From NCBI GenBank assembly GCA_028751875.1, contig CM054165.1:21883964-21947963 (forward strand): a DNA stretch of 64,000 bases, written 5' to 3'. Position numbers and translations under genes: made by a program. This DNA comes from Rapana venosa. Taxonomy: Eukaryota > Mollusca > Gastropoda > Neogastropoda > Muricidae. The notes beneath the pieces were generated by a model. The model ran no database searches and was not told the DNA's origin. It saw only the letters and a list, made by a program, of their open reading frames with translations. Below are positions 13,022 through 22,440 of this stretch, one piece after another (within the stretch, counting starts at the first letter, position 1; each line of letters opens with the position of its first letter).

Positions 13022-15207
13022 ACTATCAAGGACACAGGGATGTCATTGTCAACAAATTTAGAGTACACCCATTTTACTCCCTTTAACATACATGTACACT
13101 GCGCACTCAGTTCAAGCAATCAGAGGATTATGTGCCAGTCACTACCACCACATTTTCACCATTTGTTTAACGCATACTGCAGGATAAACTGCATGTGTAT
13201 GGTATAAGTCTGACACAAGATGACTGACAGATCTCTAGATTATGTACGTGTACATGTCAGAATATGTTGATGGTCAACCACCAGAAAGAGCCATGAAACC
13301 TATGATTTTTTTTTCTCGTTCTTCGGCTACGGCTCCAAAGTTCACCAAAAGTGAGATTTTTGTGTAGGTGATCGTTTCTGCCCACCATGAATGTAGCCGC
13401 ATTCTGGCTCTGGTGATAAATTGGTAAATAAACCAGTAGATTTTTTTTTTTTAATCCCAAGACAAGATACCCATCCCCTAACCAACATAGTTCAAACAAG
13501 TGTATACATGCACATGCATGCAAACATAAATGTGTGCACATACACACACAATCCATCTCTATAAAAGCTCAACAACTGAAAATCCTCAAACCCTCCACCC
13601 CCTACCCACCCAACCCCCCCCCCAAAAAAAAACCAACAACCACCTAACACCACACACACACAAAAACACAGAAAAAAAACCCACACACAAAACAGAACAA
13701 AAAAACAACACAGGAAAATTTCCTATTCAATCCACTGTAGAACACATTTAATATGTGTACAGTGGAAACACTTGTTCAAACAAGATGAATTACTCAACAC
13801 GTGGCTATTTGAGTATTTCCTAGACTTGACAGATATTACAATTTTACCACGCCAAAATGAAACACCACTTCAGAATCTAGAATTCTATGTATGTAGTTTT
13901 GCATTTCCTGCATTGTAGGCCAATGGTAAGAATCAGTAATTTCTTGTCATATAAAATTTTGGGCTGAAATCTTTGAACATCAACTAGTGTTCAACTGTTA
14001 GTTCAAAACAACAAAAATAGACAGTTCCAAATTTCCATGTCAAATCTGTGCAACAGATGGACCACACCAATCAAGCTCAGCACAGTCTTGTCTCCACTGA
14101 AAATTTTCCAAATGAACCTTCAAGGCCATTGTCCTAAACATAACCAAAAAAAAACCTGTGCATCTCACAAGATTTTACATTGCAATTTGCATCACTATAC
14201 GAGTCTTGATAGTCCTTTATCAGCTATGCACAATTTCAATCAAGTGACAGGTTCTTTCTCCAAACATACTTATTACTGGAATCACAATCAAAACGCACAA
14301 TTTGTGCTTGGTTGATAGCTTGATATCCTTAACAGAAAATGACCTTCATTTTAAAAACTAGCTCCTGACAATGTTGGGAGGTCAACCTACATCTCTAACG
14401 GATTCACCATTGAAATGACCTTCATTAAACCAACTCCTGACGTGGATGGGAGGTCAACCTAGGTTCATACAAACTGATTCGCCAAACTGTTTTCAAGCAC
14501 TACCCTTAATCCATAAACATGACAATAACTAAAACAAGGACTCAAGAGTGAACAAAGATGGCCAGCTTACCAGGGTTGGCCTTCAGTAAACTGGAATCTC
14601 CTGTAAGCTTTGGTCTCTTCTCATCCACAGTCTGGTAGAAGACTGCCAGCATGCCCACAAAGAATCCAGCCAGACATACGTAGTAGATCAAGTAGAACGC
14701 TCCAATCTCAGCTGAAAGAAAGACACCAGTACGGTCTATTAGAGATCTGTGACCCCTGCTGAGAGACTCTAGACACACTCCATATATTACTACTTAGTTT
14801 GGCTAACAGTTTGTGGGGGCATTTTCACTCTTGAAAACACAGAGCAATAACTGAACAGTTATAAAAAAAGTTAAAAAGGAAAGAACAAGCCATCAACAAA
14901 ACTAAAACACTTCTTTATTCATGAACAATCTAAACTTACTTGTAATAAAAATTTATCGCATTGTGGAGTAGCCCAAATATTGAATGTGTATACTATGTTC
15001 AAACGGGTAATGTTCACCTCTCCTGCCAGAAAACCTACTGTGCCTACTGTAAATGTAATAGGATGCTTGAACAGTTGAAGTTCAAGAGCCTATGGGTGTT
15101 TGGGTGCGTTGGTGGGAGGGGTGGGAAGAGAGAGAGACTCAGAGAAGGAGAGAGACAGAGACTGACATACTGAATAGGCCACAGTCCCTTTCACTTGGGG
15201 AGGAGGG

Positions 15208-15275
<68 letters not shown>

Positions 15276-16214
15276 AACTGACACAGAGACAGACAGAAAG
15301 ACACAGACAGAAAGACACAGACAGACACTGAGACACACACAGACAGACACAGAGACAAATACTGACTGAGACTTTCATCAGGCTTTTGTATGTTAGCCTA
15401 CTAGCAGTAGTAGTCACAGTAGATTCTTCATTCTAGCTAGAATGAAGAATCTACTGTGAAGAATCTAATGTGAAAACAGGAAGTACAAAAGACTGATGAA
15501 AGTCTCTGTGAGACTGAGAGAGAGAGAGAGAATCGGAAAAAAAACATTGGTTATTGAAAGGTTAGGGACCTAGATAAACTGCTCTAAATTTAATTCATAA
15601 GCTGTCTTTTCACATTCAGTCTTTATGAGTGATGGAAAATTCTTGGGATCTTAAGTAGCAAAGATAAAGAATAAAGTTTGATGTGTGGAGGCAAGTATTC
15701 CTGTAGTCAGGTTAAACTCTGTTAAATGTGACTAATCAAAAGTATAAATTAGCATAATGCAGTGATCTACAATGACTGTCAAAGGTTGAAGCTGCCTAGT
15801 TTTTCTGACCAAATAAATGGACTATTAGGACTTGATTTTAATTCATCATCAGATTGGGCTTTGATTGATATTATAATATCACTCTAGAGTCTGAAAAAAA
15901 GCTACTGTTATGCTTTAAAAGGACAAAGTGATTTTCCACACTCTGGCTACTGTCTGACATCTAAGCCTAGCCTCTTGCAAAGGTTAGCCTACAATACATG
16001 ATGCACGAGTCAAAAGCGCGACCCGTAGAGCGTGACAGTTTCTCTTGCCCGTCCAACGGACAAACGAAGGACGAAGGACGTAAGGGCAACAGTGGAAAAT
16101 TACTAGGTTTTGCAGCAGACTAGGCTAGGCTATGGACCCCTACCTACGGCATGTACAATTTGCTCGTTTTCTGACATTGTCATCATGAATGAACTACACA
16201 AATAAATATTATTG

Positions 16215-16269
<55 letters not shown>

Positions 16270-16438
16270 CATTTGCAGGGCAAGCCTCAAAGTGGGTCGA
16301 GAGTAGAATAGCACATACACTGAGAAATCACATAATTCACTTACCCCAATTCCTTCCACCTCTGCCAAGAAATTTTTTCTCATCACTGTTCCACACAAAA
16401 GTACAAAACGATCTAAATCTATCTGCCAATCCAGACAT
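4991..16438 (-). CDS. ATP1B: Na+/K+-ATPase beta subunit, complete six-exon gene
   Basis: This is the regulatory glycoprotein subunit of the plasma-membrane sodium pump. It chaperones the catalytic alpha subunit to the surface and tunes K+ affinity. Six exons (16438-16345, 14711-14571, 10835-10728, 8481-8291, 6546-6424, 5233-4991) join with GT/AG borders and consistent phases to exactly 300 codons including the stop, the usual family length. The 299-aa protein has a short cytosolic N-terminus, one membrane segment at about residues 34-58 and a large ectodomain. The ectodomain has six cysteines (132, 144, 155, 171, 216, 273), matching the three conserved disulfides by order, and an NKT glycosylation sequon at 121. 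The YYPEQGF and PDYMSPLVFVRF stretches are family hallmarks of the alpha contact. No frameshift or stop is seen. The paralogue class (beta1/2/3 or nervana) cannot be decided. Confidence 0.96.
5411..5535. repeat. (CT)n and (TATC)n microsatellite in ATPase beta intron 5
   Basis: About 70 bases of pure CT are followed by TATC/TACC tetramers. It is intronic. Confidence 0.95.
5595..5870 (+). repeat. Interspersed repeat (family K) copy in intron 5
   Basis: It shares the block CCAAGTGTGGTCAGTTCCTGC and GGATGGATAGCAGCTGAAAG with copies at 7060-7235, 33440-33600 (reverse) and 37460-37645. An unclassified repeat. Its right end reads like a reversed tRNA-type head (GGCTCAAACCC ... CCACTAGGC). Confidence 0.65.
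6424..6546 (-). CDS. ATP1B: ATPase beta exon 5
   Basis: It encodes residues 179-219 (IFDWNPQRYTDENID to IYIECKGE), with the first cysteine of the third disulfide. It is phase 0 at both ends, with a GTGAGT donor. Confidence 0.94.
6640..6742 (+). repeat. Repeat family F copy
   Basis: It carries the family F consensus: GGCTAGAGCTCCGAGGTTCACC, then a block like GCCCACCATTAAGGTAGCC and CCGACTTC. Further copies in the window lie at 7757, 8163, 12205 (reverse), 13310, 29130, 31925 (reverse), 40140, 52615 and 58247 (reverse). All are about 100 bp and unclassified. Confidence 0.7.
6780..7025 (-). mobile_element. tRNA-headed SINE, family C relative, reverse
   Basis: The left part is family C body. 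The right part, read in reverse, has a tRNA-like head with A box (GGCAGGATGGTTTAAACG) and B box (GGTTCGATTCCC) that differs from the usual family C head. It may be a different tRNA head joined to the same body. Confidence 0.6.
7060..7235 (+). repeat. Family K repeat copy in intron 4
   Basis: It is closely related to 5595-5870 and 37460-37645, with CATAGCTTAGTCAAGGGTGC followed by the AAGTGTGGTCAG and GGATAGCAGCTGAGAGTGG blocks. Confidence 0.65.
7291..7399. repeat. Poly-C tract of about 100 bases
   Basis: The run of C is broken only by two single A bases near its start. Proline- and glycine-only ORFs in it are artefacts. The true length is doubtful in any assembly. Confidence 0.9.
7757..7870 (+). 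repeat. Repeat family F copy
   Basis: Holds GGCCACAGCTCCAAGGTTCACG, then GCCCACAATGAAGGTAGCC, in intron 4 of the ATPase beta gene. Moderately diverged. Confidence 0.6.
8163..8275 (+). repeat. Repeat family F copy ending beside ATPase beta exon 4
   Basis: Family F blocks (TCCTCGGCTAGAGCTC, CAAGGTAGCCACACTCC, GACTTCGGG) stop about 15 bp before the exon 4 donor side, so this copy lies in intron 4 immediately after the donor. Confidence 0.65.
8291..8481 (-). CDS. ATP1B: ATPase beta exon 4, cysteine-rich ectodomain
   Basis: It encodes residues 115-178, with the NKT sequon and four of the six disulfide cysteines. It ends in phase 0 at a GTGAGA donor. Confidence 0.94.
8549..9030. repeat. Long (TG)n microsatellite cluster in intron 3
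   Basis: Two long pure TG tracts (about 8549-8622 and 8850-8920) and a shorter one (8999-9020) flank a TTGTG-rich piece. Cys/Val and His/Thr ORFs here are artefacts. Confidence 0.95.
9942..10220 (+). mobile_element. 5'-truncated LINE 3' end with (AAG)n tail, copy 1
   Basis: About 260 bp encode the C-terminal end of a non-LTR reverse transcriptase ORF ([20 protein letters not shown], then [16 protein letters not shown]), followed by GACAAAAAAAGGAAGAAGAAG. The 8-bp direct repeat TAGCACTG flanks it (9942-9949, 10213-10220), as expected for a target site duplication. Near-identical copies are at 29968-30116 and 36019-36343. It lies in ATPase beta intron 3. Confidence 0.8.
10728..10835 (-). CDS. 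ATP1B: ATPase beta exon 3
   Basis: It encodes about residues 79-114 (starting MGFQPMPDVEYTLVRF). The acceptor is TTGTCCAG and the donor GTAAGTT. The phase matches both neighbours. Confidence 0.93.
11560..11715 (-). repeat. Degenerate repeat family F copy, reverse
   Basis: Weak family F blocks in reverse (AATCTCATCATTAGTGAACTT and a GGAGTTTTAGCC end). It is much more diverged than the other copies. Confidence 0.4.
11975..12165 (+). repeat. Repeat family D copy
   Basis: Holds the D blocks around AGATACTTGAAAAGAGTCAT, TCTCACTCAGCGTGTGG, CACAGTGATTCTCAGGTGG and the end TTAAGCTGGGGAACA. It is directly followed by a reversed family F copy (12205-12300). Confidence 0.65.
12205..12300 (-). repeat. 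Repeat family F copy, reverse
   Basis: Reverse family F: AATGCGGCTACCTTAATGATG, CACCATTGGTGGTGAACTTCG. A short C run adjoins it. Confidence 0.6.
12555..12735. repeat. GT-rich imperfect microsatellite
   Basis: GT repeats broken by CTGTGGTGTGCGT units. There is no coding content. Confidence 0.9.
12765..13018 (-). mobile_element. SINE family C fragment, reverse, running into (TG)n
   Basis: The family C tail and body (ATAATGGAATAAGCACTCGTG, CCCGTGTGTATGCAGTTTTG, GGCCTACTCTTCC) stop at 12910, where a long TG tract replaces the missing head. Confidence 0.75.
13310..13412 (+). repeat. Repeat family F copy
   Basis: TTCGGCTACGGCTCCAAAGTTCACC, shortened here to its core, is followed by GCCCACCATGAATGTAGCCGC. 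It lies in ATPase beta intron 2. Confidence 0.6.
14336..14484. repeat. Two diverged tandem copies of a ~75-bp unit in intron 2
   Basis: AATGACCTTCATT, then CTCCTGAC, GGGAGGTCAACCTA and GATTC(A/G)CC occur in the same order at 14336-14406 and 14414-14484. It is an old local tandem duplication 90 bp from exon 2. Confidence 0.75.
14571..14711 (-). CDS. ATP1B: ATPase beta exon 2, transmembrane segment
   Basis: It holds the single signal-anchor helix (IGAFYLIYYVCLAGFFVGML) and the start of the ectodomain. The acceptor is TTTCAG and the donor GTAAGC. It begins and ends in phase 1. Confidence 0.95.
15213..15272. repeat. (GA)n microsatellite in intron 1
   Basis: Pure GA repeat followed by ACAGACAGA-type imperfect repeats to about 15360. 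Confidence 0.95.
15368..15506. repeat. Foldback structure with central perfect palindrome
   Basis: Outer arms 15368-15390 and 15484-15506 are inverted repeats with one mismatch in 23 (GAGACTTTCATCAG start). Inside, 15415-15458 is a perfect 44-bp palindrome with 22-bp arms and no loop, centred on TCTAG/CTAGA. It lies in intron 1 of the ATPase beta gene. It could be a small foldback or MITE-type element. No flanking target duplication was confirmed. Confidence 0.85.
16220..16265. repeat. (GA)n microsatellite next to ATPase beta exon 1
   Basis: Pure GA repeat about 80 bp inside intron 1 from the exon 1 donor. Confidence 0.95.
16345..16438 (-). CDS. ATP1B: ATPase beta exon 1
   Basis: It encodes residues 1-31 (starting MSGLADRFRSF) plus one base of codon 32. 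The first ATG is followed by the short basic cytosolic tail typical of the family. The donor is GTAAGTG. Confidence 0.9.
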
Positions 16439-16660
16439 GATTGCAGTTATCCTGTCGTCTGGGCTGCTGCCTTGTCACAAGGAGACCCTAACCTTGTCAA
16501 ATGCAAGCGTCTGTCGTCCGCAGCCACAGAAATGTATGCGGAACGTCACTTACCACGTGATCATTCTTGCGCAATGAAAAAGTGACCGCGGAAATGTACC
16601 GAATGTCGACATAGCCCTACTTGCGTTCAAATCAATGCCGGCGTTGTTTTGTAATGTGTG
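16439..16660 (-). promoter_or_regulatory. 5' UTR / promoter-proximal region of the ATPase beta gene
   Basis: This stretch directly upstream of the start codon is richer in CpG and lower in simple repeats than its surroundings. It has a perfect E-box CACGTG at 16554-16559 and a CRE-like half site (ACGTCA) beside it. No TATA box is seen near the ATG. A TATA-less promoter is plausible, but the transcription start is unknown and an untranslated upstream exon cannot be excluded. Confidence 0.35.
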
Positions 16661-16800
16661 CAATATCCGGATCACTAACAGTCTGGTAATTTTTATTCGA
16701 AATCATTCCTTTCGTCAGATTAAATCGATCTGTAAATTTAACATGCTGCTGCGGGCCAAAAGGAGGTTATTGCGAGTTATGCCCCTTTTCGTGTGTGTAT

Positions 16801-16820
16801 CTTCTTTAATTTAACGTCTT

Positions 16821-16858
<38 letters not shown>

Positions 16859-17235
16859 CTTCTTCTTTAATTTAACGTCTTTTAACATTACGTGATATTA
16901 GACAAGTTGTGTGTGTGTGTGTATGTTTGTGTGAGTGTGTGTGCACGTATGAGTATGTGAGTGGGTGTGTATATATATGTGTGTGTATGTATGTGAGAGA
17001 GAGAGAGAACATACATGGGTGTAGATGTGTGTACATATTTGTGTATAGAGTGTATGTGAGTGTGCGGGCGCGCATGTGTTTGTATGTGTGTGTGTGTGCA
17101 CGTGTATGTATGCCTGTGTGTGATTGTGTGTGTGTGTTATGCAAGTGTATGTGTGTCTTTGGGTGTGTATGCATGTGTGTGTAAGGTATGTGTGTGTTTG
17201 TGCGTGCGTGCGTGCGTGTGTGTGTGTGTAGGTAC
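16801..17235. repeat. GT-rich microsatellite cluster with repeated TTTAATTTAACGTCTT motif
   Basis: The word CTTCTTTAATTTAACGTCTT occurs twice, before and after a short TG tract, and a long irregular GT tract follows. The motif recurs at 21289, 45320 (reverse) and 54155, so it marks the edge of another interspersed repeat. Confidence 0.7.
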
Positions 17236-17361
17236 TGTATACTCTACATCAGCTAGGAATCTGTAGGCCTACATAGTTGTGATGTTTAAAAAAAAGAATT
17301 ATATTATGTTAAGAAATCAACCAGAATCAAATTTAACTTGAACAGGAACAACAAATATATT

Positions 17362-17440
17362 TTATAAAAACCGACCGACTGGGCTCTTACTCAAGCCTTT
17401 CACTAATTCTAGCATTTTAAGATTATCAAACAAAATGTCT
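17362..17440 (-). pseudogene. C-terminal tail of an RNase H-type LINE, left of the RTE insertion
   Basis: In reverse this stretch continues the reading frame of 20673-21187 once the intervening RTE and one copy of its target duplication are ignored. It ends with SPVGRFL and a stop. The homologous LINE fragment at 21655-21990 ends similarly. It is therefore the 3' end of the older element interrupted by the RTE. Confidence 0.7.
17428..17440. repeat. Target site duplication, left copy
   Basis: AAACAAAATGTCT is identical to 20660-20672 and brackets the RTE element exactly. Confidence 0.9.
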
Positions 17441-20400
17441 CCCCCGTGGGACTCCCGGGGTATGCTTACAAGTGAGCATTGCAAGAATAGGATCCCTGCC
17501 CTCCAACCAGGCATGTCGTAAGAGGCGACTAAGGTGGAACCCTTCCTCCAGGTTGGGGGTTGGGCACAGGGCTAACAACCCTGTCCCGTAAAAAAAGAGC
17601 AGTTACAGAAACAGCAACAAAGAAAACTTATACTTTTGCGTGCGAAGGACCTCCCGGGTCCAGTGAGACTCGTATGAATGCTGACAGCCAAAGCCGAGAG
17701 GAAGCTACCAGCAGGATAATGGAAGACCTGAACACCACCAAAACTAAGATCAGACTAGGACATTGGAACGTGAGGACGATGTATGAGACGGGAAAGCTGG
17801 CACAGGTAACATTAGAGATGAGAAGATTCAACCTCCATGTCCTAGGAGTAAGCGAGAGTAGATGGACTGGATCTGGGAGAGTGAGAACCACCACCGGAGA
17901 TACCGTCCTCTACTCTGGGAGAGATGACGACCAGCACCACGAGGGAGTTGCCATCATCCTCAAGAAAGGCGTTGAGCGATGCCTTATGGAGTGGAAGCCC
18001 ATCAACAGCAGACTAATGAGTGCGAGACTGAAGGGAAGACACATCAACATCACCATCATCCAGTGCTACGCACCAACCAACAACAGCAGCGATGAGAGCA
18101 AAGATGACTTTTACCACCAGCTGCAGACAGAGACAGAGAAAGCCCCACGCCATGACCTCATCGTCATCATGGGGGACCTCAATGCCAAGGTCGGAAGTGA
18201 CAACACCGACTATGAGAGAGTCATGGGAAAACACGGGGTGGGGAACAGAAATGACAACGGGGAGAGACTTGTGGAGTTCTGCGCCATGAACAACTTAGTG
18301 ATAGGAGGGACCCTATTCACGCACCGGGACATCCACAAGCTGACTTGGGCGTCGCCGAATGGGAGAGATATGAACCAGATTGACCATCTGATGATCAATG
18401 GTAAGTGGAGACGATCTCTCCTGGATGTGAGAACCAAGCGAAGTGCGGATGTCGGGAGCGATCATCACCTGGTGACAGCACACATCCAGATGAAACTGAA
18501 GAAGAACACAAGACCAACCACTCAAGCGCGATTTGATACCTAGCGATTGAGAGACACCAACGTGAAGTCTGCATTCGTCAACGATCTGAGGAACAGATTC
18601 CACATCCTGCAGAACATGACAGAACAGCATGACATAGATACGACATGGAAGCAGATCTGTAAACTGTACACTGAGAGCAGCAAGGACAACATCGGCCATC
18701 AAAAGAAGAAGACCAACAATGACTGGATCCAACAAGAGACCCTCAATGCCATCAAAGAAAGAAGAGAGACCAAGAAGAGACTTCTGCAAGTAAAGTCTCC
18801 ACGGCTACGAGAGAGGCAGGAAGAGTTGTACAGAGAAGCACACAGGAAAGTGAAGAGACTCGCACGCCGTGACAAGAGAGAAGCCATGGACCAGCTGGCA
18901 GCTGAGGCAGAAGAGGCAGCGGCCAAAGGAGAGCAAGGGAGAGTCTACAAAATCACCAAGAAAGTATGCAACAAATTTAAGAGGAGCGCTGGGGGACCAA
19001 TCAGGGACAGACAAGGGAAACTGTTGTCAACAGAGAAAGAGCAAGAAGAAAGATGGGCTGAACACTTCCAGGAAGTTCTCAACCGACCACCACCTGACGA
19101 GACAGCCGACATCCCAGAAGCTACAAAAGACTTAGACATTGACGTCTACCCCCCAACAAAGGAAGAGATAGTGGCTGCCATCAAGACCCTCAAGAACGGC
19201 AAGTCACCAGGCCAGGACAACCTTGGTGCCGAACTGTTCAAGGCAGATTCTGAACTAGCAGCTGACATACTGCAACCACTGTTCACAGCTGCATGGAAGA
19301 ACGAGAAAGTACCTGACGATTGGACCAAGGGAGTGATAGTCAAAATCCCCAAGAAAGGAACCCTGAGCGACTGCAACAACTGGAGGGAATCACTCTTTTG
19401 TCTGTGCCAAGCAAGATACTGGCCAAGGTCATCATCAGAAGAATATCAGACGCTGTGGACGATGCTTTGAGGAAGGAACAAGCAGGGTTCAGGAAGCAAC
19501 GAGGATGTATAGACCAGATATTCACGCTCAGAAACATCATCGAACAGTGCACAGAGTGGCAAAGACAACTGTATGTGAACTTTGTGGACTTCGAAAAGGC
19601 ATTTGACAGCATACACAGAGACAGCCTTTGGAGTATCCTTCGACACTATGGCATCCCATCGAAACTGGTACACCTTATCAAAAGCTTCTATGACAACTTC
19701 AGATGCTCTGTGGGCCATAGCAACACTGTCTTCGAAGTCAAGACTGGAGTAAGACAAGGATGTGTGATGTCAGCAGTTCTCTTCAATCTGGCCATTGATT
19801 GGGTGATGAGGAAGACGACAGAAGACACCCCAAGAGCGATTCGCTGGAGCCTGTTCTCAACACTAGACGACCTTGACTTTGCGGATGACCTGGCGCTGCT
19901 GTCCCACACACACCAACATATCCAGGAGAAGACCAGCAGACTCCAAACATTCGGACTTCGTATTAACACCAAGAAAACAGAGACAATGTCGCTCAATGTG
20001 AACACACCAGCCCCTGTGAAAGTGAATGGAACTGACCTGCGCCAGACAGACAAGTTCACATACCTTGGCAGCATCATCAAACCAGAGGGCGGCACAAAAG
20101 AAGACATCCTCAACAGACTGGGTAAGGCCAGGAATGTGTTTAGGGAGATGAACAATATCTGGAGATCAACTCAGTACAGCACCAACACCAAGCTGAAGCT
20201 ATACCAGAGCTGTGTTGTGTCTACGCTCCTGTACGGTTCTGAGTGCTGGAGGATGACGGAAGTGGATCTTACCAAACTTCGATCCTTCCACACCATATGC
20301 CTGCGAAGAATTCTCCGGATCTTTTGGCCAGAGAAGATCTCCAATGATGACCTACTACGGAGATGCAGGCAAGAAGACATGGGAACCATCATCACCAGAC

Positions 20401-20659
20401 GACGGTGGAAGTGGATTGGGCACATCCTCCGAAGAGACCCACAGTCAATCGCAAGAACAGCATTGCACTGGACCCCAGAAGGAAGGAGAAAGAAAGGAAG
20501 ACCAAAAGCAACGTGGAGAAGAACTGTACAAAGTGAGATGAAGGCCATGCAGCACTCTTGGGGATCAGTGACTAGGTTGGCCCAGAATAGGCAGGAGTGG
20601 AAGCGCTTTGTTGCTGCCCTACACACCGCTGGGTGTAATGGCTAATGATGATGATGATG
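17441..20659 (+). mobile_element. Full-length RTE-type non-LTR retrotransposon
   Basis: This 3.2-kb element is the usual size for RTE/BovB-like LINEs. It starts CCCCCGTGGGACTCCCGGGG, carries one long ORF with an apurinic-type endonuclease followed by reverse transcriptase, and ends GCTAATGATGATGATGATG, a short trinucleotide tail typical of RTE. A perfect 13-bp target duplication flanks it. It inserted antisense into the C-terminal coding region of an RNase H-bearing LINE. 5'-truncated copies of the same family are at 34684-34891 and 58087-58246, both in reverse. The perfect duplication and only two disabling mutations suggest a recent insertion. Confidence 0.95.
17674..20645 (+). pseudogene. 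RTE endonuclease/reverse transcriptase ORF, disabled
   Basis: From the first in-frame ATG the endonuclease domain shows GHWNVRTM, SESRW, GDLNAKVG, QIDHLMI and GSDHHLV in order. An in-frame TAG at 18541-18543 breaks the ORF, and reading resumes in the same frame. A one-base loss in a G run near 19384 shifts the frame (WRE instead of the expected WRGIT). The reverse transcriptase then continues with FVDFEKAFDSI, GVRQGC and the catalytic FADD at 19878-19889. The C-terminal part has the WIGHILRRD and GRPKATWRR motifs common in LINEs. Relatives are often mis-annotated as craniofacial development protein 2-like. With these two lesions it should not make a full protein. Confidence 0.93.
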
Positions 20660-20672
20660 AAACAAAATGTCT
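20660..20672. repeat. Target site duplication, right copy
   Basis: AAACAAAATGTCT immediately follows the TGA-repeat tail and equals 17428-17440. Confidence 0.9.
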
Positions 20673-21185
20673 GTGTGGGATAAACTAGCAGAGTTGTTGT
20701 TAGACAACCAATCCGGCAAAAAAGGCTTCAACTGATCACAATAAAACATAACATGTTCTGGCATAATCTGATCACCACAAATACATGACACATTCGACTG
20801 AATTTCGTTTTGAGAGCATCGAGCCATAGTCTGTATATCAGACTTGTCGACAGTCTATGACACAATTTGTTCTGATCAGAGAAATCGTTGTATTTAGACT
20901 TTGTCGACTTAGGTCTTGCACATCCTTTTGAATGATAAGTTTCATGATATAGAGTGCCAAACTGATCCCAGCAAGTCTTCTTTAGAAGACAATATCCCTC
21001 TTGTAAAGACAGCGGCAGTTGCATTTTGATGGTATTTTTCCTTGTTCATTGCACCCCTTTTAGCTGTACAATCTGCCCATTCGTTTCCCCAAAGACCACA
21101 ATGGGATGGAATCCAGCAAAATTGTATACAGGTACCACGAGTGGACAAAAAATGAATTAAATGAACTATTTCAGTCACAATTTCA

Positions 21186-21187
<2 letters not shown>
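20673..21187 (-). pseudogene. RNase H domain and C-terminus of an older LINE
   Basis: In reverse, 21050-21140 reads CIQFCWIPSHCGLWGNEWAD, the final conserved block of an RNase H domain as found in I/Nimb-like LINEs. The following 350 bp encode the cysteine-bearing C-terminal region typical of those elements. It is 5'-truncated at the (GT)n tract on its right, with small frameshifts. The RTE at 17441-20659 separates it from its last 26 codons. Confidence 0.8.
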
Positions 21188-21254
<67 letters not shown>

Positions 21255-21335
21255 TGTGTGTGCGTGTGTGTTTTTGTTGTTGTTGTTGTCTTCAATTTAA
21301 CGTCTGTTCACTCTAAATTATATTAGACGAGGGAA
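21188..21335. repeat. (GT)n, (TTG)n and TTTAACGTCTG motif
   Basis: About 75 bases of GT repeat pass into a GTT repeat. Then comes CTTCAATTTAACGTCTGTTC and an ATTAGACGA end, a motif pair seen again at 54127-54197 and in reverse at 45300-45345. Confidence 0.85.
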
Positions 21336-21654
21336 ATAGAAAGTGTAGTGGAAGTTAAAGAAGGAGAAGAAGGAGTGGAAGGAGAAAAGGTTAAGAAAGA
21401 GCATGGTTGGGTTTGTTTGTTGTTGTTGTTTGGTTGGTTTTATTTTGGGGGGGGGAACACACACAAAACCAAAAAAAAACACAACAAAAAACCAAACAAC
21501 TCCCCCCCCCCCCCCCCCCCCCCACCAACCTAGAAAAGTAATAATAATACTTTTAAACAGGAGCAAAATATAAACTCAACAATGTGGAAACATGAAATAA
21601 CAATAATGTAACTACAATAAATATTCAAGTGGACTATGCAATAAACATCTGGCA

Positions 21655-21990
21655 ATGGCAAAGGCTAGCTTTGAATTTTCAAATACATTTTCCAGAGACT
21701 ATTCAGAAAATGTAGGTAAACAAGGTTTTACAATAGGGCAATCAAATATGATATGAGTATTGGAAATATGATCACCACATAGACATCTAACATGTTTACA
21801 AAATTTTGTAAGGAATGCATTTAACTTCATTCTAAAATATAGTGAATCAACCCTTCTCACGGTTATAAAACGCGAATCTATTTGAGAAGGAGCCATATAA
21901 CAAAAAATATGGGCAGCGGTCAGGCAACTTTTTAAATATCGTTTCTTGAATTGATCAGATTCTTTAAACTTACCCCATGAAGTTTGTTCT
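21655..21990 (-). pseudogene. Second RNase H-type LINE C-terminal fragment
   Basis: In reverse it encodes SRFITVRRVDSLYFRMKLN, then CGDHISNTHIIFDC, homologous to the C-terminal part of 20673-21187 (CGDQIMPEHVMFYC in the neighbour). It carries a premature stop and ends near SPLEYLL. It is a distinct, diverged copy in the same orientation. Confidence 0.7.
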
Positions 21991-22124
21991 AATATACGGT
22001 ATCCTAATATACGGTGTGTGTGTGTGTGGTGTGTGTGTGTGTTGTGTGTGTGTGTGTGTGTGTGGTGTGTGTGGTTGTTTTTGTTGTTGTTATTATTGTT
22101 GTTATTATCATTATTATTATTATT

Positions 22125-22440
22125 TTATATCGAGGATAATGGAATAAGCACTTATGTGCTTTTTTTTATATCCAGTCCCCGTGTGTATGCGGTTTTGTAA
22201 ATTGTCACACAATGGTCTCACTCTTACGAAAAGCGGAACAGGATTTTAACGTGTGCGCAAGATGTACTGCGTGCGTTCGCACACGGAGCCTCGGTTTATA
22301 GTCTCATCCGAAGGACTCTAGGGGAGAGTGGAGTCTGCACTGATGTTAACTCCAGAGGAAAATATCCCCTTGAACGGGAATCGAACCGGTTTGTCAGATT
22401 TCAAGCGCAATGTTCTAACCACTAGGCTACCCCGTCCCCG
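22125..22440 (-). mobile_element. SINE family C, near full length, reverse
   Basis: In reverse it starts with a tRNA-like head: A box TAGCCTAGTGGTTAGAAC and B box GGTTCGATTCC. The GTTCAAGGGGATATTTTCC block and the family body follow, and it ends at the TATTCCATTATCCTCGATATA tail (first part shown). A GT/GTT/ATT tract lies beside the tail. Other near-full copies are 36796-37140 and 60418-60765. Confidence 0.88.

Noticed and set aside
16909..17266. Cys/Val-rich ORFs near 17 kb
   Set aside because: GT microsatellite translation.
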